From NCBI RefSeq assembly GCF_029933015.1, contig NZ_JAOZOZ010000106.1, positions 1-5,492 on the forward strand: DNA of 5,492 nucleotides. The letters are read 5' to 3'. The notes under the pieces are model-generated. The model was not told the DNA's origin and did no database searches. It saw only the letters and a list, made by a program, of their open reading frames with translations. Origin of the DNA: Hydrogenimonas sp. Lineage in GTDB: Bacteria > Campylobacterota > Campylobacteria > Campylobacterales > Hydrogenimonadaceae. The position numbers and the translations under genes are program-made. Numbering within the stretch: position 1 is the stretch's first letter; each line of letters opens with the position of its first letter. Positions 1 to 5,455 of this stretch are shown here, piece by piece.

Positions 1-977
1 GACTGCACCTGCGCGCTGTCGGCCAGTTCCGCGTTCGTCGCCGCCTGCAGGTTGATATAGTCAGGATCGTTGAGCCAGGTGATGTCGGCGTAGAAACCGT
101 CCCGGGCGTCGCTGCCGCCGGAGGTAAAGAGTCTCGCCCTTTCGTATCGCAATTCGGCCCCATAATGTGAGTGGTTTTTCAGATCGTACTTCTGGACATA
201 ACTCTCTTTGGTTCTGAAATAGCCCATCTTGACATACCCTTCCGAATAGGGCGTATCGACGAATCTGAAGATCGCGTAGGCACCGACGCCTCTGTCGACA
301 CGGTACTGCGGGGCCACTTCCAGGTCCCATTGCGGATCGATGGCGAGATAGAAGGGCTGCTCATAGATGAAACCGTCCCTGTCCGATATGCCGAATTTCG
401 GCCGCAGCAACCCGCTTTTTCGTTTCCTCTCCATCGACGTGCCGATATAGGGAAGATAGAAAACCGGCGTTTCTCTGATGTAAAAACGGGGGTTCCAGAT
501 ATTCATCCATTTGGTTGTCGCATTGTAATCGACGGAGCTGAATTCGATATGCCAGTCCGGGCAGGTAACGTCGCAGCTCGAGAGAAACGCTTTTTCGAGT
601 GTCAGCTCATCTTTGATCTTTTCAGCCTTTTTTCCCCGCGCCCAGAGCTGCTGCTCGAATCCGGTCAGAAAGTAGTCGTTGAAGATGTCGTGTTCGTTTT
701 TGAGATCGAGATGGACATGGTCGCTGAGCATCGCATACTGCATCCCCTTCATCAGGGTGACGTTGCCGAAAAGCTCCATAACGGAGCGGTTCGTGTCGTA
801 AAGAGCCCTGTCGGCCTGCAGGATCATATCCTGGTAGTAGACGACGACACTCCCTTCCGCCGTCAGAGTCGTGGCGTTGCGTTCGACTTTCGACGCCAGG
901 ATCTGCACTCTGGCGTTTTGTTCCTGGGCGGCAAAAAGGAGAGCTGCCAAGAGGAGCAGAAGGAGAAAACTACGCAT
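1..977 (-). CDS. lptD: LPS-assembly outer-membrane protein LptD, N-terminal part (3' end outside window)
   Basis: LptD is the outer-membrane beta-barrel that, with the lipoprotein LptE, inserts lipopolysaccharide into the outer leaflet. The frame is open from an ATG at 977 to base 1, giving 325 complete codons and no stop; the C-terminal barrel lies outside the window. Residues 1-17 form a clear signal peptide (MRSF, a Leu/Ala core, then FAAQ). Residues about 22-110 look like the periplasmic LptA/OstA-like beta-jellyroll domain (LTAEGSVVVYYQD, then LFGNVTLM). Two cysteines follow in SSCDVTCPDW (135 and 139), as in the LptD family. The family blocks PVFYLPYI (171-178) and RKSGLLRP (186-193) mark the start of the barrel, and amphipathic, aromatic-rich strands follow. 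The start overlaps the end of the RDD gene by 8 nt and no strong Shine-Dalgarno is visible, so translational coupling is likely. The family match is strong; the gene is incomplete only because of the window edge. Confidence 0.93.
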   Translation of the reverse strand, partial: MRSFLLLLLLAALLFAAQEQNARVQILASKVERNATTLTAEGSVVVYYQDMILQADRALYDTNRSVMELFGNVTLMKGMQYAMLSDHVHLDLKNEHDIFNDYFLTGFEQQLWARGKKAEKIKDELTLEKAFLSSCDVTCPDWHIEFSSVDYNATTKWMNIWNPRFYIRETPVFYLPYIGTSMERKRKSGLLRPKFGISDRDGFIYEQPFYLAIDPQWDLEVAPQYRVDRGVGAYAIFRFVDTPYSEGYVKMGYFRTKESYVQKYDLKNHSHYGAELRYERARLFTSGGSDARDGFYADITWLNDPDYINLQAATNAELADSAQVQ

Positions 978-1419
978 CGACCACCAGCGTCGAGGCTATT
1001 TTGTCGTGCCATGTCTGGCGAAGAGGGTCGAAAAAGGCCCAGACAAATCCCAGATAGAGCACCATACCGCTGATGACCCGGAAAATGGCACGGTTGAAAG
1101 CCACGATGAAACGCGGCCGGCTCAAAGAGGCGGCTTCCACCACCTGCATCTTCATCGCGATTTTACCGAGTGAGGCGCCATACTGCCACACGAACCATGT
1201 ATGGTAGATGATCTGGGCCATCGCCATCAAAAGCCAGACGCTGTTGACGACGGCCGCGATCTCTTCGGCACTCTGCGCCATCGAGATGGGCTCCCAGAGC
1301 AGAAAAACGAACAGCATGCTGATCAGGATATCGTCGATGGCGTACGCCACCGTCCTTCGGCCCAGCGGAGCGAGTCCTAGACCCGCTTCCCGCAGGCGGT
1401 GTTCTATCGACTCATCCAT
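970..1419 (-). CDS. RDD family integral membrane protein
   Basis: This is a 149-residue inner-membrane protein of the RDD family, whose members are mostly uncharacterised (some are linked to ion transport). The N-terminal signature is visible: RRTVAYAIDD at residues 21-30 supplies the Arg and the Asp pair. Three hydrophobic segments lie at about 28-45, 57-78 and 109-130. The conserved loop GASLGKIAMKMQVV (81-94) and the C-terminal block DPLRQTWHDKIASTLVV (131-147, with the WHD motif) are typical of the family. The chosen ATG at 1419 overlaps the end of purD by 8 nt. A longer open frame exists upstream, but its extra 45 residues (rich in Ser, Thr, Arg and Pro) are antisense-frame translation of purD. 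At the other end the stop overlaps the lptD start by 8 nt. Lying between purD and lptD, it may serve envelope biogenesis, but no function can be assigned from sequence. Confidence 0.9.
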   Translation of the reverse strand: MDESIEHRLREAGLGLAPLGRRTVAYAIDDILISMLFVFLLWEPISMAQSAEEIAAVVNSVWLLMAMAQIIYHTWFVWQYGASLGKIAMKMQVVEAASLSRPRFIVAFNRAIFRVISGMVLYLGFVWAFFDPLRQTWHDKIASTLVVDA

Positions 1420-2692
1420 TCGTCTGACGAAGCGCCTGGTAGGCGATGTCGCTGCGGCACTGCTTGCCGGCGAAATGGACCTGTCCGCAGAGCATGTAGG
1501 CGTTGTCCCTGGCCTCTTTGATCGTATCGCCAAGTCCCACGCAGACCAGAACACGACCGCCCGTGGCCATCAGCTTGCCGTCGATCAGGCTGACTCCCGC
1601 ATAGTCGATATGGGCCTTTTCCGCCAGTTCCGTATGGACGATCCTGTCGACGATGATCTCCGCCGGTTCGCTGCTTTTGTAGGGATAGTTTCTGCTGGCC
1701 ATCACGACCCCGACGGCGTACTTGTCGATAAACTCGACATTCAGCTCGTTCAGCCTGCCCGATGCGGCCTTGTCGAAGAGTTCGCTGGCCGGTGTCTTGA
1801 GCAGAGGCATCAGCACTTCGCACTCCGGGTCCCCGAATCGCACGTTGAATTCCAGCGTGTAGGGTTCGCCGTTCACGATCATGAGGCCGGCGAAGAGCAC
1901 TCCCTCGAAAGGCATCCCCTCTTCCGCCATGCCGTCCACCGTCGGCCGGATGATCCGCTCTTCGATCTTTCTGTAGAGTTCATCGTCGATCAGAGGAGTC
2001 GGCGCGTAGGCACCCATCCCTCCGGTATTGGGCCCCTCGTCGTTGTCGAGCAGACGCTTGTGATCCTGCGCCGCCGGAAGCGTTACGAAATCCTTGCCGT
2101 CACAGATGGCGAAGAGGGAGAGTTCGTATCCATCCAGGAACTCCTCGACGACGATCTTCGTGCCCGCGTCGCCGAAAGCCTTGCCGCTGAGCATTTCGGA
2201 GGCCGCCTTTTTGGCGTCGTCGTGCGTCTTGGCGATGATGACACCCTTGCCCGCGCAGAGTCCGTCGGCTTTGACGACGATCGGCGCCGGAAGCGAGTCT
2301 ATGAATCTGAACGCCTCTTCGATACTCTCGGTCTCGATGTAGCGCGCCGTGGGAATGTCGTGGCGCGCCAGGAAGTTTTTCATGAAGATTTTGCTGCCCT
2401 CCAGCTGGGCCGCTTTTTTCGAAGGACCGAATATTTTGAGACCGCGTTCCTTGAAGATGTCGACGATCCCCGCCACCAGCGGCGCCTCGGGACCCACGAT
2501 CGTCAGATCGATCCCCTCTTTCTGTACATAGTCCGCCAGCGCCTCGTAATCGGAGATATCCACATTCTCCCCCATCTGCGGCGTCGCTCCGTTGCCGGGT
2601 GCGAAATAGATCTTCTCCACCGCCGGATCCTTGTGCAAAGCACGACCAATAGCATACTCCCGTCCACCGCTGCCAACGACCATCACTCTCAT
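1412..2692 (-). CDS. purD: Phosphoribosylamine–glycine ligase (GAR synthetase)
   Basis: PurD is a cytosolic enzyme that joins 5-phosphoribosylamine and glycine using ATP, an early step of de novo purine synthesis. The 426 residues match the normal family length. The N-terminal domain opens with MRVMVVGSGGREYAI. The ATP-grasp domain shows KADGLCAGKG (141-150), the signature GPNTGGMGAYAP (220-231) and the metal-binding segment EFNVRFGDPE (281-290). The C-terminal domain ends the protein in the usual way. The residue after GGRE is Tyr, where many homologues have His, and Cys146 stands where Ala is common; neither removes a residue I know to be essential. The ATG at 2692 is preceded by AAGG with a 10-nt gap. 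No convincing promoter is seen between the upstream palindrome and the start, so transcription may come from readthrough of the 6S RNA unit or from a promoter I cannot recognise. The gene overlaps the downstream RDD gene by 8 nt. Confidence 0.97.
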   Translation of the reverse strand: MRVMVVGSGGREYAIGRALHKDPAVEKIYFAPGNGATPQMGENVDISDYEALADYVQKEGIDLTIVGPEAPLVAGIVDIFKERGLKIFGPSKKAAQLEGSKIFMKNFLARHDIPTARYIETESIEEAFRFIDSLPAPIVVKADGLCAGKGVIIAKTHDDAKKAASEMLSGKAFGDAGTKIVVEEFLDGYELSLFAICDGKDFVTLPAAQDHKRLLDNDEGPNTGGMGAYAPTPLIDDELYRKIEERIIRPTVDGMAEEGMPFEGVLFAGLMIVNGEPYTLEFNVRFGDPECEVLMPLLKTPASELFDKAASGRLNELNVEFIDKYAVGVVMASRNYPYKSSEPAEIIVDRIVHTELAEKAHIDYAGVSLIDGKLMATGGRVLVCVGLGDTIKEARDNAYMLCGQVHFAGKQCRSDIAYQALRQTNG

Positions 2693-2741
2693 AACAAAAC
2701 TACCTTTTTTCGGGGATTTGGAAAAACTGAATCATCTCATC

Positions 2742-2907
2742 GTCATCGCTGTTGTATGTTCGGCTGCCACATATGCGAAATCAGCGGTGTGCGGATGCAA
2801 GGCGTGGTGACGAGGCGTAGCCAAAGCTACGTCGATGGAGCCACAACGCAGCAGACGTGCGCCGATGATGCAGCAGATGTGGTAGAAGAACATACAACAT
2901 CGATGAC
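2742..2907. repeat. Long imperfect palindrome (candidate MITE-like or structural element)
   Basis: The two halves of this 166-bp stretch are inverted copies of each other. The outer 31 nt of each arm (2742-2772 and 2877-2907) match at 27 positions after reverse complementing; the shared core is TGTTGTATGTTC in the left arm. The centre is a perfect 6-bp stem, CGTAGC / GCTACG (2816-2821 and 2826-2831), around the loop CAAA. The parts between pair only loosely and need 1-2-nt gaps. Within the right arm a 12-mer GCAGCAGACGTG (2848-2859) recurs with one change at 2870-2881. The right end abuts exactly the T8 tract of the RNA gene; the left end is 50 bp from the purD start. No transposase and no clear target-site duplication is visible. 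It could be a non-autonomous mobile repeat, a dispersed palindromic repeat, or a leader structure of purD. Confidence 0.7.
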
Positions 2908-2926
2908 AAAAAAAACGACCGAGCGG
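2908..2926 (-). terminator. T8 tract ending the 6S RNA transcript
   Basis: The 3' half of the 11-bp closing stem (CCGCTCGGTCG) is followed directly by eight T residues on the minus strand (2915..2908). The terminator stem is therefore the long-range closing helix of the RNA, or possibly a local GCGT/ACGC hairpin just before it (about 2937-2927). This is an arrangement expected for a compact stand-alone RNA gene. How much transcription passes on towards purD cannot be read from the sequence. Confidence 0.6.
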
Positions 2927-3138
2927 GCGTTCACGCTTGAGTGTGGTCCATCAATAGACCAACGGTGCAGGAGGGAGGTGCGCTTTAGGCGGCAGCTTCT
3001 CGCCGGGAGCGCCGGCTCAGGCGAAGTTACCGACACACCACGCACCTACGCCGGTCCCGCAATATCAAAGTGTTGGACCCCCGATATGCGGGTAGCGCAC
3101 CGCTCAGTCGGTACGGACGGTCCTTCGACCGTCCAGAT
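2908..3138 (-). ncRNA. ssrS: 6S RNA (epsilonproteobacterial 'purD motif' type)
   Basis: 6S RNA binds the housekeeping RNA polymerase holoenzyme by mimicking an open promoter. Here the minus strand between hemD and purD folds into a nearly continuous rod. The closing stem is CGACTGAGCGG (3110-3100) with CCGCTCGGTCG (2926-2916), 11 bp including one G·U. It continues as GCGCT/AGCGT and GGTCCA (3079-3074) / TGGACC (2950-2945). Then comes an asymmetric central bubble of 18 nt (3073-3056) against 7 nt (2957-2951). Beyond it are ACCGGC (3055-3050) / GTTGGT (2963-2958), AGGTGCG (3047-3041) / CGCACCT (2982-2976), and an apical stem ending in GAGC-CGGC-GCTC. A T8 tract follows the closing stem and a TATAAT box lies upstream. 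The rod, the open bubble, the size (about 195 nt without the 5' hairpin) and the place before purD, where the Campylobacterota 6S/purD-motif RNA is known, support the call. I had no covariance-model hit, and the 5' end is inferred from the promoter. Confidence 0.75.
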
Positions 3139-3144
3139 ATTCAA

Positions 3145-3150
3145 ATTATA
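3145..3150 (-). promoter_or_regulatory. -10 box (TATAAT) of the 6S RNA promoter
   Basis: A perfect TATAAT lies on the minus strand 11 nt after the hemD stop codon, and would place transcription start near 3138-3139. No good -35 hexamer stands at the normal distance. Upstream DNA up to about 3190 is AT-rich with T runs, which fits the housekeeping promoters of Campylobacterota, known for weak or absent -35 boxes. The upstream promoter sequence overlaps the 3' end of hemD. Confidence 0.65.
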
Positions 3151-3161
3151 CTCCAAAATGC

Positions 3162-3857
3162 TTAATGGTGCACTAAATGTTTTGAAAAATCGATCGCTTC
3201 GTCGATAGATGTGGAGGGAGAGAGCTCCGGAGTTACGGCATCCGGGAATGCCTGTGCGGTTTTGTGACCGATAGCCACCGCCTTCCAGCTTTCATGCCAG
3301 GAGAAGTTTTCGAAAAAGCATCGGACGATGGAGGGAGCCGTGAATATCAGCACGGCGCCTTCTGCCGGTTTTTCCCCCTCATCGTATCTTTTACAGGAGG
3401 TTTCGTAGACGATCTTTTCATCCACTTCGACCCCAGCGTCTCTGAGGTCCTTCGCGATTTTGGAGACGACCACCTTCGGACGGCTGTAGAGCCATCTGTA
3501 TTGTGGGAAATGCTCCGCCAGCTCTCTGGCCAGTACGTCCCCGTAGGCTTTGGTGGCGATGTAGATCACCCGGCCGCCGCGCTTTTCCACTTCCCGGGCC
3601 GTCATTTTCCCGATGGCGGCCACGGGCGTCTCGCGCCATGCCCCGCCGCTCACCTCATCGAGCGCGACGACCCCCTGCTTGGAGGTGAGGATGAGTCCGT
3701 CATAACCCGAAAAGTCGATAGCCTGGGGAATCGTTTCGAACCGGATCATCGGCAGATGCCGGACACCCGGCCGGGAAGTGGGAGACAGGAGGTAAATCGG
3801 GAACCGGGAGTCGGGAATCGTAAAGGCACTTGACGCCTTCTTTTTTCCATTCACCAT
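3162..3857 (-). CDS. hemD: Uroporphyrinogen-III synthase
   Basis: HemD closes and inverts ring D of hydroxymethylbilane to give uroporphyrinogen III, the branch point for heme, siroheme and cobalamin. The enzyme is soluble and poorly conserved in sequence. The 231-residue product shows the expected two-domain pattern: IYLLSPTSRPGV (21-32) as the first strand, GYDGLILTSKQGVVAL (51-66), VAAIGKMTAREVEKRGG (79-95), SRPKVVVSKIAKDLRDAGV (125-143) leading to the linker IVYETSC, GAVLIFTAPSIVRCFFE (167-183), and VAIGHKTAQAF (194-204). The domain proper seems to begin near residue 20. The first 20 residues (MVNGKKK, then Ser/Pro-rich) come from repeat DNA and look like an added tail. ATG 3857 is the only in-frame ATG before the domain: TAA precedes it directly, and AAAGGTG stands 8 nt upstream as Shine-Dalgarno. 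The gene lies 40 bp after guaA, probably in the same transcript. Confidence 0.88.
   Translation of the reverse strand: MVNGKKKASSAFTIPDSRFPIYLLSPTSRPGVRHLPMIRFETIPQAIDFSGYDGLILTSKQGVVALDEVSGGAWRETPVAAIGKMTAREVEKRGGRVIYIATKAYGDVLARELAEHFPQYRWLYSRPKVVVSKIAKDLRDAGVEVDEKIVYETSCKRYDEGEKPAEGAVLIFTAPSIVRCFFENFSWHESWKAVAIGHKTAQAFPDAVTPELSPSTSIDEAIDFSKHLVHH
3796..3820. repeat. Heptanucleotide array B inside the hemD N-terminal codons
   Basis: On the plus strand three 7-bp units read ATCGGGA, ACCGGGA and GTCGGGA, followed by a partial ATCG. On the coding strand this is a run of TTCCCGA-like units, giving hemD residues of about 13-21. The unit length is not a multiple of three, so gain or loss of a unit would shift the frame. 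The units differ from each other, so slippage is probably rare today. Confidence 0.75.
3823..3839. repeat. Small inverted repeat between the two heptamer arrays
   Basis: AAGGC (3823-3827) and GCCTT (3835-3839) are perfect inverted copies around a 7-nt loop. The hairpin sits between the two heptamer arrays, within the first ten codons of hemD. Its symmetrical place suggests that arrays and hairpin are parts of one composite repeat, though that is inference. Confidence 0.4.
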
Positions 3858-3874
3858 TTACCATTCACCTTTCA
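3847..3874. repeat. Heptanucleotide array A carrying the hemD ribosome-binding site and start
   Basis: Four consecutive 7-bp units read, on the plus strand, CCATTCA, CCATTTA, CCATTCA and CCTTTCA. On the coding strand they are TGAAAGG, TGAATGG, TAAATGG and TGAATGG. The first unit supplies the Shine-Dalgarno core AAAGG and the third the ATG used by hemD. The second and fourth units also contain an ATG (3864 and 3850), and the 7-nt spacing places the three ATGs in three different frames. Confidence 0.8.
3866..3872 (-). promoter_or_regulatory. Shine-Dalgarno of hemD within the repeat array
   Basis: AAAGGTG on the coding strand lies 8 nt before ATG 3857, a normal spacing. It supports that ATG over the frame-shifted ATG at 3864 (1 nt from the site) and the one at 3850 (15 nt away). 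The GG core comes from the variant first unit of the array plus the first bases of the second. Confidence 0.6.
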
Positions 3875-3877
3875 CGG

Positions 3878-3898
3878 ACGCACGGTGAAACCGTGCAT
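3878..3898 (-). other. Hairpin at the guaA stop codon
   Basis: Directly at the guaA stop the coding strand carries GCACGGT TTC ACCGTGC, a perfect 7-bp stem with a 3-nt loop, extended to 9 bp by a T·G and an A-T pair that uses the last base of the stop codon. No T run follows, so it is not a standard Rho-independent terminator. It may protect the guaA mRNA 3' end or lower expression of hemD, only 40 bp downstream. Confidence 0.45.
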
Positions 3899-5448
3899 CA
3901 TTCCCACTCGATCGTCGCCGGCGGCTTGGAGCTGATGTCGTAGACCACGCGGTTGATGCCGTCGACTTCGTTGATGATGCGGCGGCTGATGCGCTCGAGC
4001 AGGTCGTGGGGCAGATGGGCGAAAGTCGCCGTCATCCCGTCGACCGCTTCGACGACGCGGACGCAGACGGTGTTGTCGTAGGTGCGGTTGTCGCCCATGA
4101 CCCCGACGCTCTTGACGTTGAGCAGCACGGCGAAGGCCTGCCATGTCTTGTTGTAGTAGCCGCTGGCTTTGAGCTCTTCGAGCAAAATGACGTCGGCCTC
4201 TCTCAGCAGATCGAGATCGTAGATGTTCACCTCCCCCATGATGCGGATCGCCAGGCCCGGCCCCGGGAAGGGGTGGCGGTAGACCAGCGATTCGGGCAGG
4301 CCGAGCTCCAGTCCCAGTTTGCGCACTTCGTCCTTGAAGAGTTCCCGCAGCGGCTCGATCAGCTCGAAATCCATCCAATCGGGCAGACCGCCCACGTTGT
4401 GGTGGGATTTGATCGTCTCGCTGGGCCCTTTGACCGAAACCGACTCGATGACGTCGGGATAGAGCGTTCCCTGGGCCAGGAACTTGATACCCGAATGCTT
4501 CTTCGCCTCCTCCTCGAAGACTTCGATGAAGGTGTGGCCGATGATTTTGCGTTTTTGTTCCGGGTCGGTAATACCGGCCAGTTTGACCAGGAAGTGCTCG
4601 GCCGCGTCCACCGTGATGAGGGGAACCTTCAGGTGGACCTTGAAAACGCTCTCCACCTGCTCCCGCTCGCCCTTGCGAAGCAGTCCGTTGTCGACGAAGA
4701 CCGGAATGAGCTGATCGCCGATCGCCTCGTACAGAAGCGCCGCGACGACGGAGCTGTCGACCCCGCCAGAAAGCGCACAGAGCACCTTCGCATCGCCCAC
4801 CTGCTCGCGGATCTTTTTGATCTGCTCTTTGAGAAAGTGGCCCATGTCCCACTTCTCGGTGACGCCGCAGATTTTTCTGGCGAAGTTGCGGAGCATGATG
4901 TGCCCCTCCTCGGTGTGGTGCACCTCGGGGTGAAACTGCAAAGCGTAGATCTTACGTTTCTCGTCGGCGATGGCCGCATAGGGAGAATTGTCGCTGTAGG
5001 CGATCGGTTTGAAGCCTTCGGGAAGTTTCTCGACGCGGTCGGAGTGGCTCATCCAGACCACCGTCCCGTCGTGGCACCCCTCAAAAAGCGGGGAGGTGTG
5101 GCCGTGCTCTTCGTGGAAATGGAGCTCGGCCTTGCCATATTCGTGGTGGGTGGAGCGAACGACCGAGCCGCCGAAATCGACCGCGATCCGCTGCATGCCG
5201 TAGCAGATACCCAGGATCGGCAGGCCAAGATCGTAGACCGCCGGGTCCACTTCGTAGGCATCCTTGTCGTAAACCGACGCGGGTCCGCCGCTGAGGATGA
5301 TCCCTTTGGGATTTTTGGCTCTGATCTCTTCGACTTTGGTGAAATAGGGGACGATTTCGCAGTAGACCTTCTCTTCGCGGAGTCTTCGGGCGATGAGCTG
5401 CGTATACTGCGAACCGAAATCGAGTACGATGATGCTGACGTCTTTCAA
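3898..5448 (-). CDS. guaA: GMP synthase (glutamine-hydrolysing)
   Basis: GuaA converts XMP to GMP with ATP and glutamine, the last step of GMP synthesis in the cytosol. The 516 residues are the usual length for the fused bacterial enzyme. The N-terminal class I glutamine amidotransferase domain (about 1-195) shows DFGSQYTQLIARRLRE, the oxyanion-loop region SGGPASVYD (53-61), the nucleophile Cys82 in GICYGMQ, and His173 and Glu175 in FHPEVHHT. The ATP-pyrophosphatase domain carries the PP-loop SGGVDSS (227-233) and VFVDNGLLRKGE. The C-terminal dimerisation domain includes RHPFPGPGLAIRIMGE (391-406) and ends with the standard SSKPPATIEWE. All catalytic residues I can check are present. The start codon is TTG at 5448; no ATG occurs in frame between the window edge and this point, and AAGGA lies 7 nt upstream. 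hemD follows 40 bp downstream. Confidence 0.98.
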   Translation of the reverse strand: MKDVSIIVLDFGSQYTQLIARRLREEKVYCEIVPYFTKVEEIRAKNPKGIILSGGPASVYDKDAYEVDPAVYDLGLPILGICYGMQRIAVDFGGSVVRSTHHEYGKAELHFHEEHGHTSPLFEGCHDGTVVWMSHSDRVEKLPEGFKPIAYSDNSPYAAIADEKRKIYALQFHPEVHHTEEGHIMLRNFARKICGVTEKWDMGHFLKEQIKKIREQVGDAKVLCALSGGVDSSVVAALLYEAIGDQLIPVFVDNGLLRKGEREQVESVFKVHLKVPLITVDAAEHFLVKLAGITDPEQKRKIIGHTFIEVFEEEAKKHSGIKFLAQGTLYPDVIESVSVKGPSETIKSHHNVGGLPDWMDFELIEPLRELFKDEVRKLGLELGLPESLVYRHPFPGPGLAIRIMGEVNIYDLDLLREADVILLEELKASGYYNKTWQAFAVLLNVKSVGVMGDNRTYDNTVCVRVVEAVDGMTATFAHLPHDLLERISRRIINEVDGINRVVYDISSKPPATIEWE

Positions 5449-5455
5449 ATTGGAG

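Noticed and set aside
171..1073. A 300-codon plus-strand open frame
   Set aside because: It lies antisense to lptD, whose signal peptide and family motifs are clear. Its own translation shows no recognisable domain.
1420..1554. A 45-residue N-terminal extension of the RDD protein
   Set aside because: The extra residues are translation of purD in another frame, and the family homology begins after ATG 1419.
2693..2741. Promoter for purD just upstream of its start
   Set aside because: AT-rich patches are present but no TATAAT-like box at a sensible distance could be defended.
2745..2774. A nine-codon minus-strand leader peptide (MWQPNIQQR) in the left palindrome arm
   Set aside because: No convincing ribosome-binding site and no run of regulatory codons. 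Such short frames are expected by chance.
2908..3138. Identity as tmRNA, RNase P RNA or SRP RNA
   Set aside because: The tmRNA ends, the GAGGAAAGTCC-type RNase P core and the SRP GGAAGGAAGCAGCC-type motif are all absent. The rod with a central bubble fits 6S RNA better.
1208..3208. A 666-codon plus-strand open frame across purD, the palindrome, the RNA gene and the end of hemD
   Set aside because: It is antisense to well-recognised genes, resembles no family I know, and crosses non-coding structure and the 6S promoter. GC-rich coding DNA commonly leaves such open antisense frames.
3264..3833. A 189-codon plus-strand open frame
   Set aside because: It is antisense to hemD and runs through array B; it has no recognisable family features.
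3796..3874. CRISPR array
   Set aside because: Units are 7 bp, directly adjacent and without spacers, and no cas gene is near.
3878..3898. Rho-independent terminator of guaA
   Set aside because: The stem is good, but GTCCGTGAAAGG follows instead of a T run, so I list it only as a hairpin.
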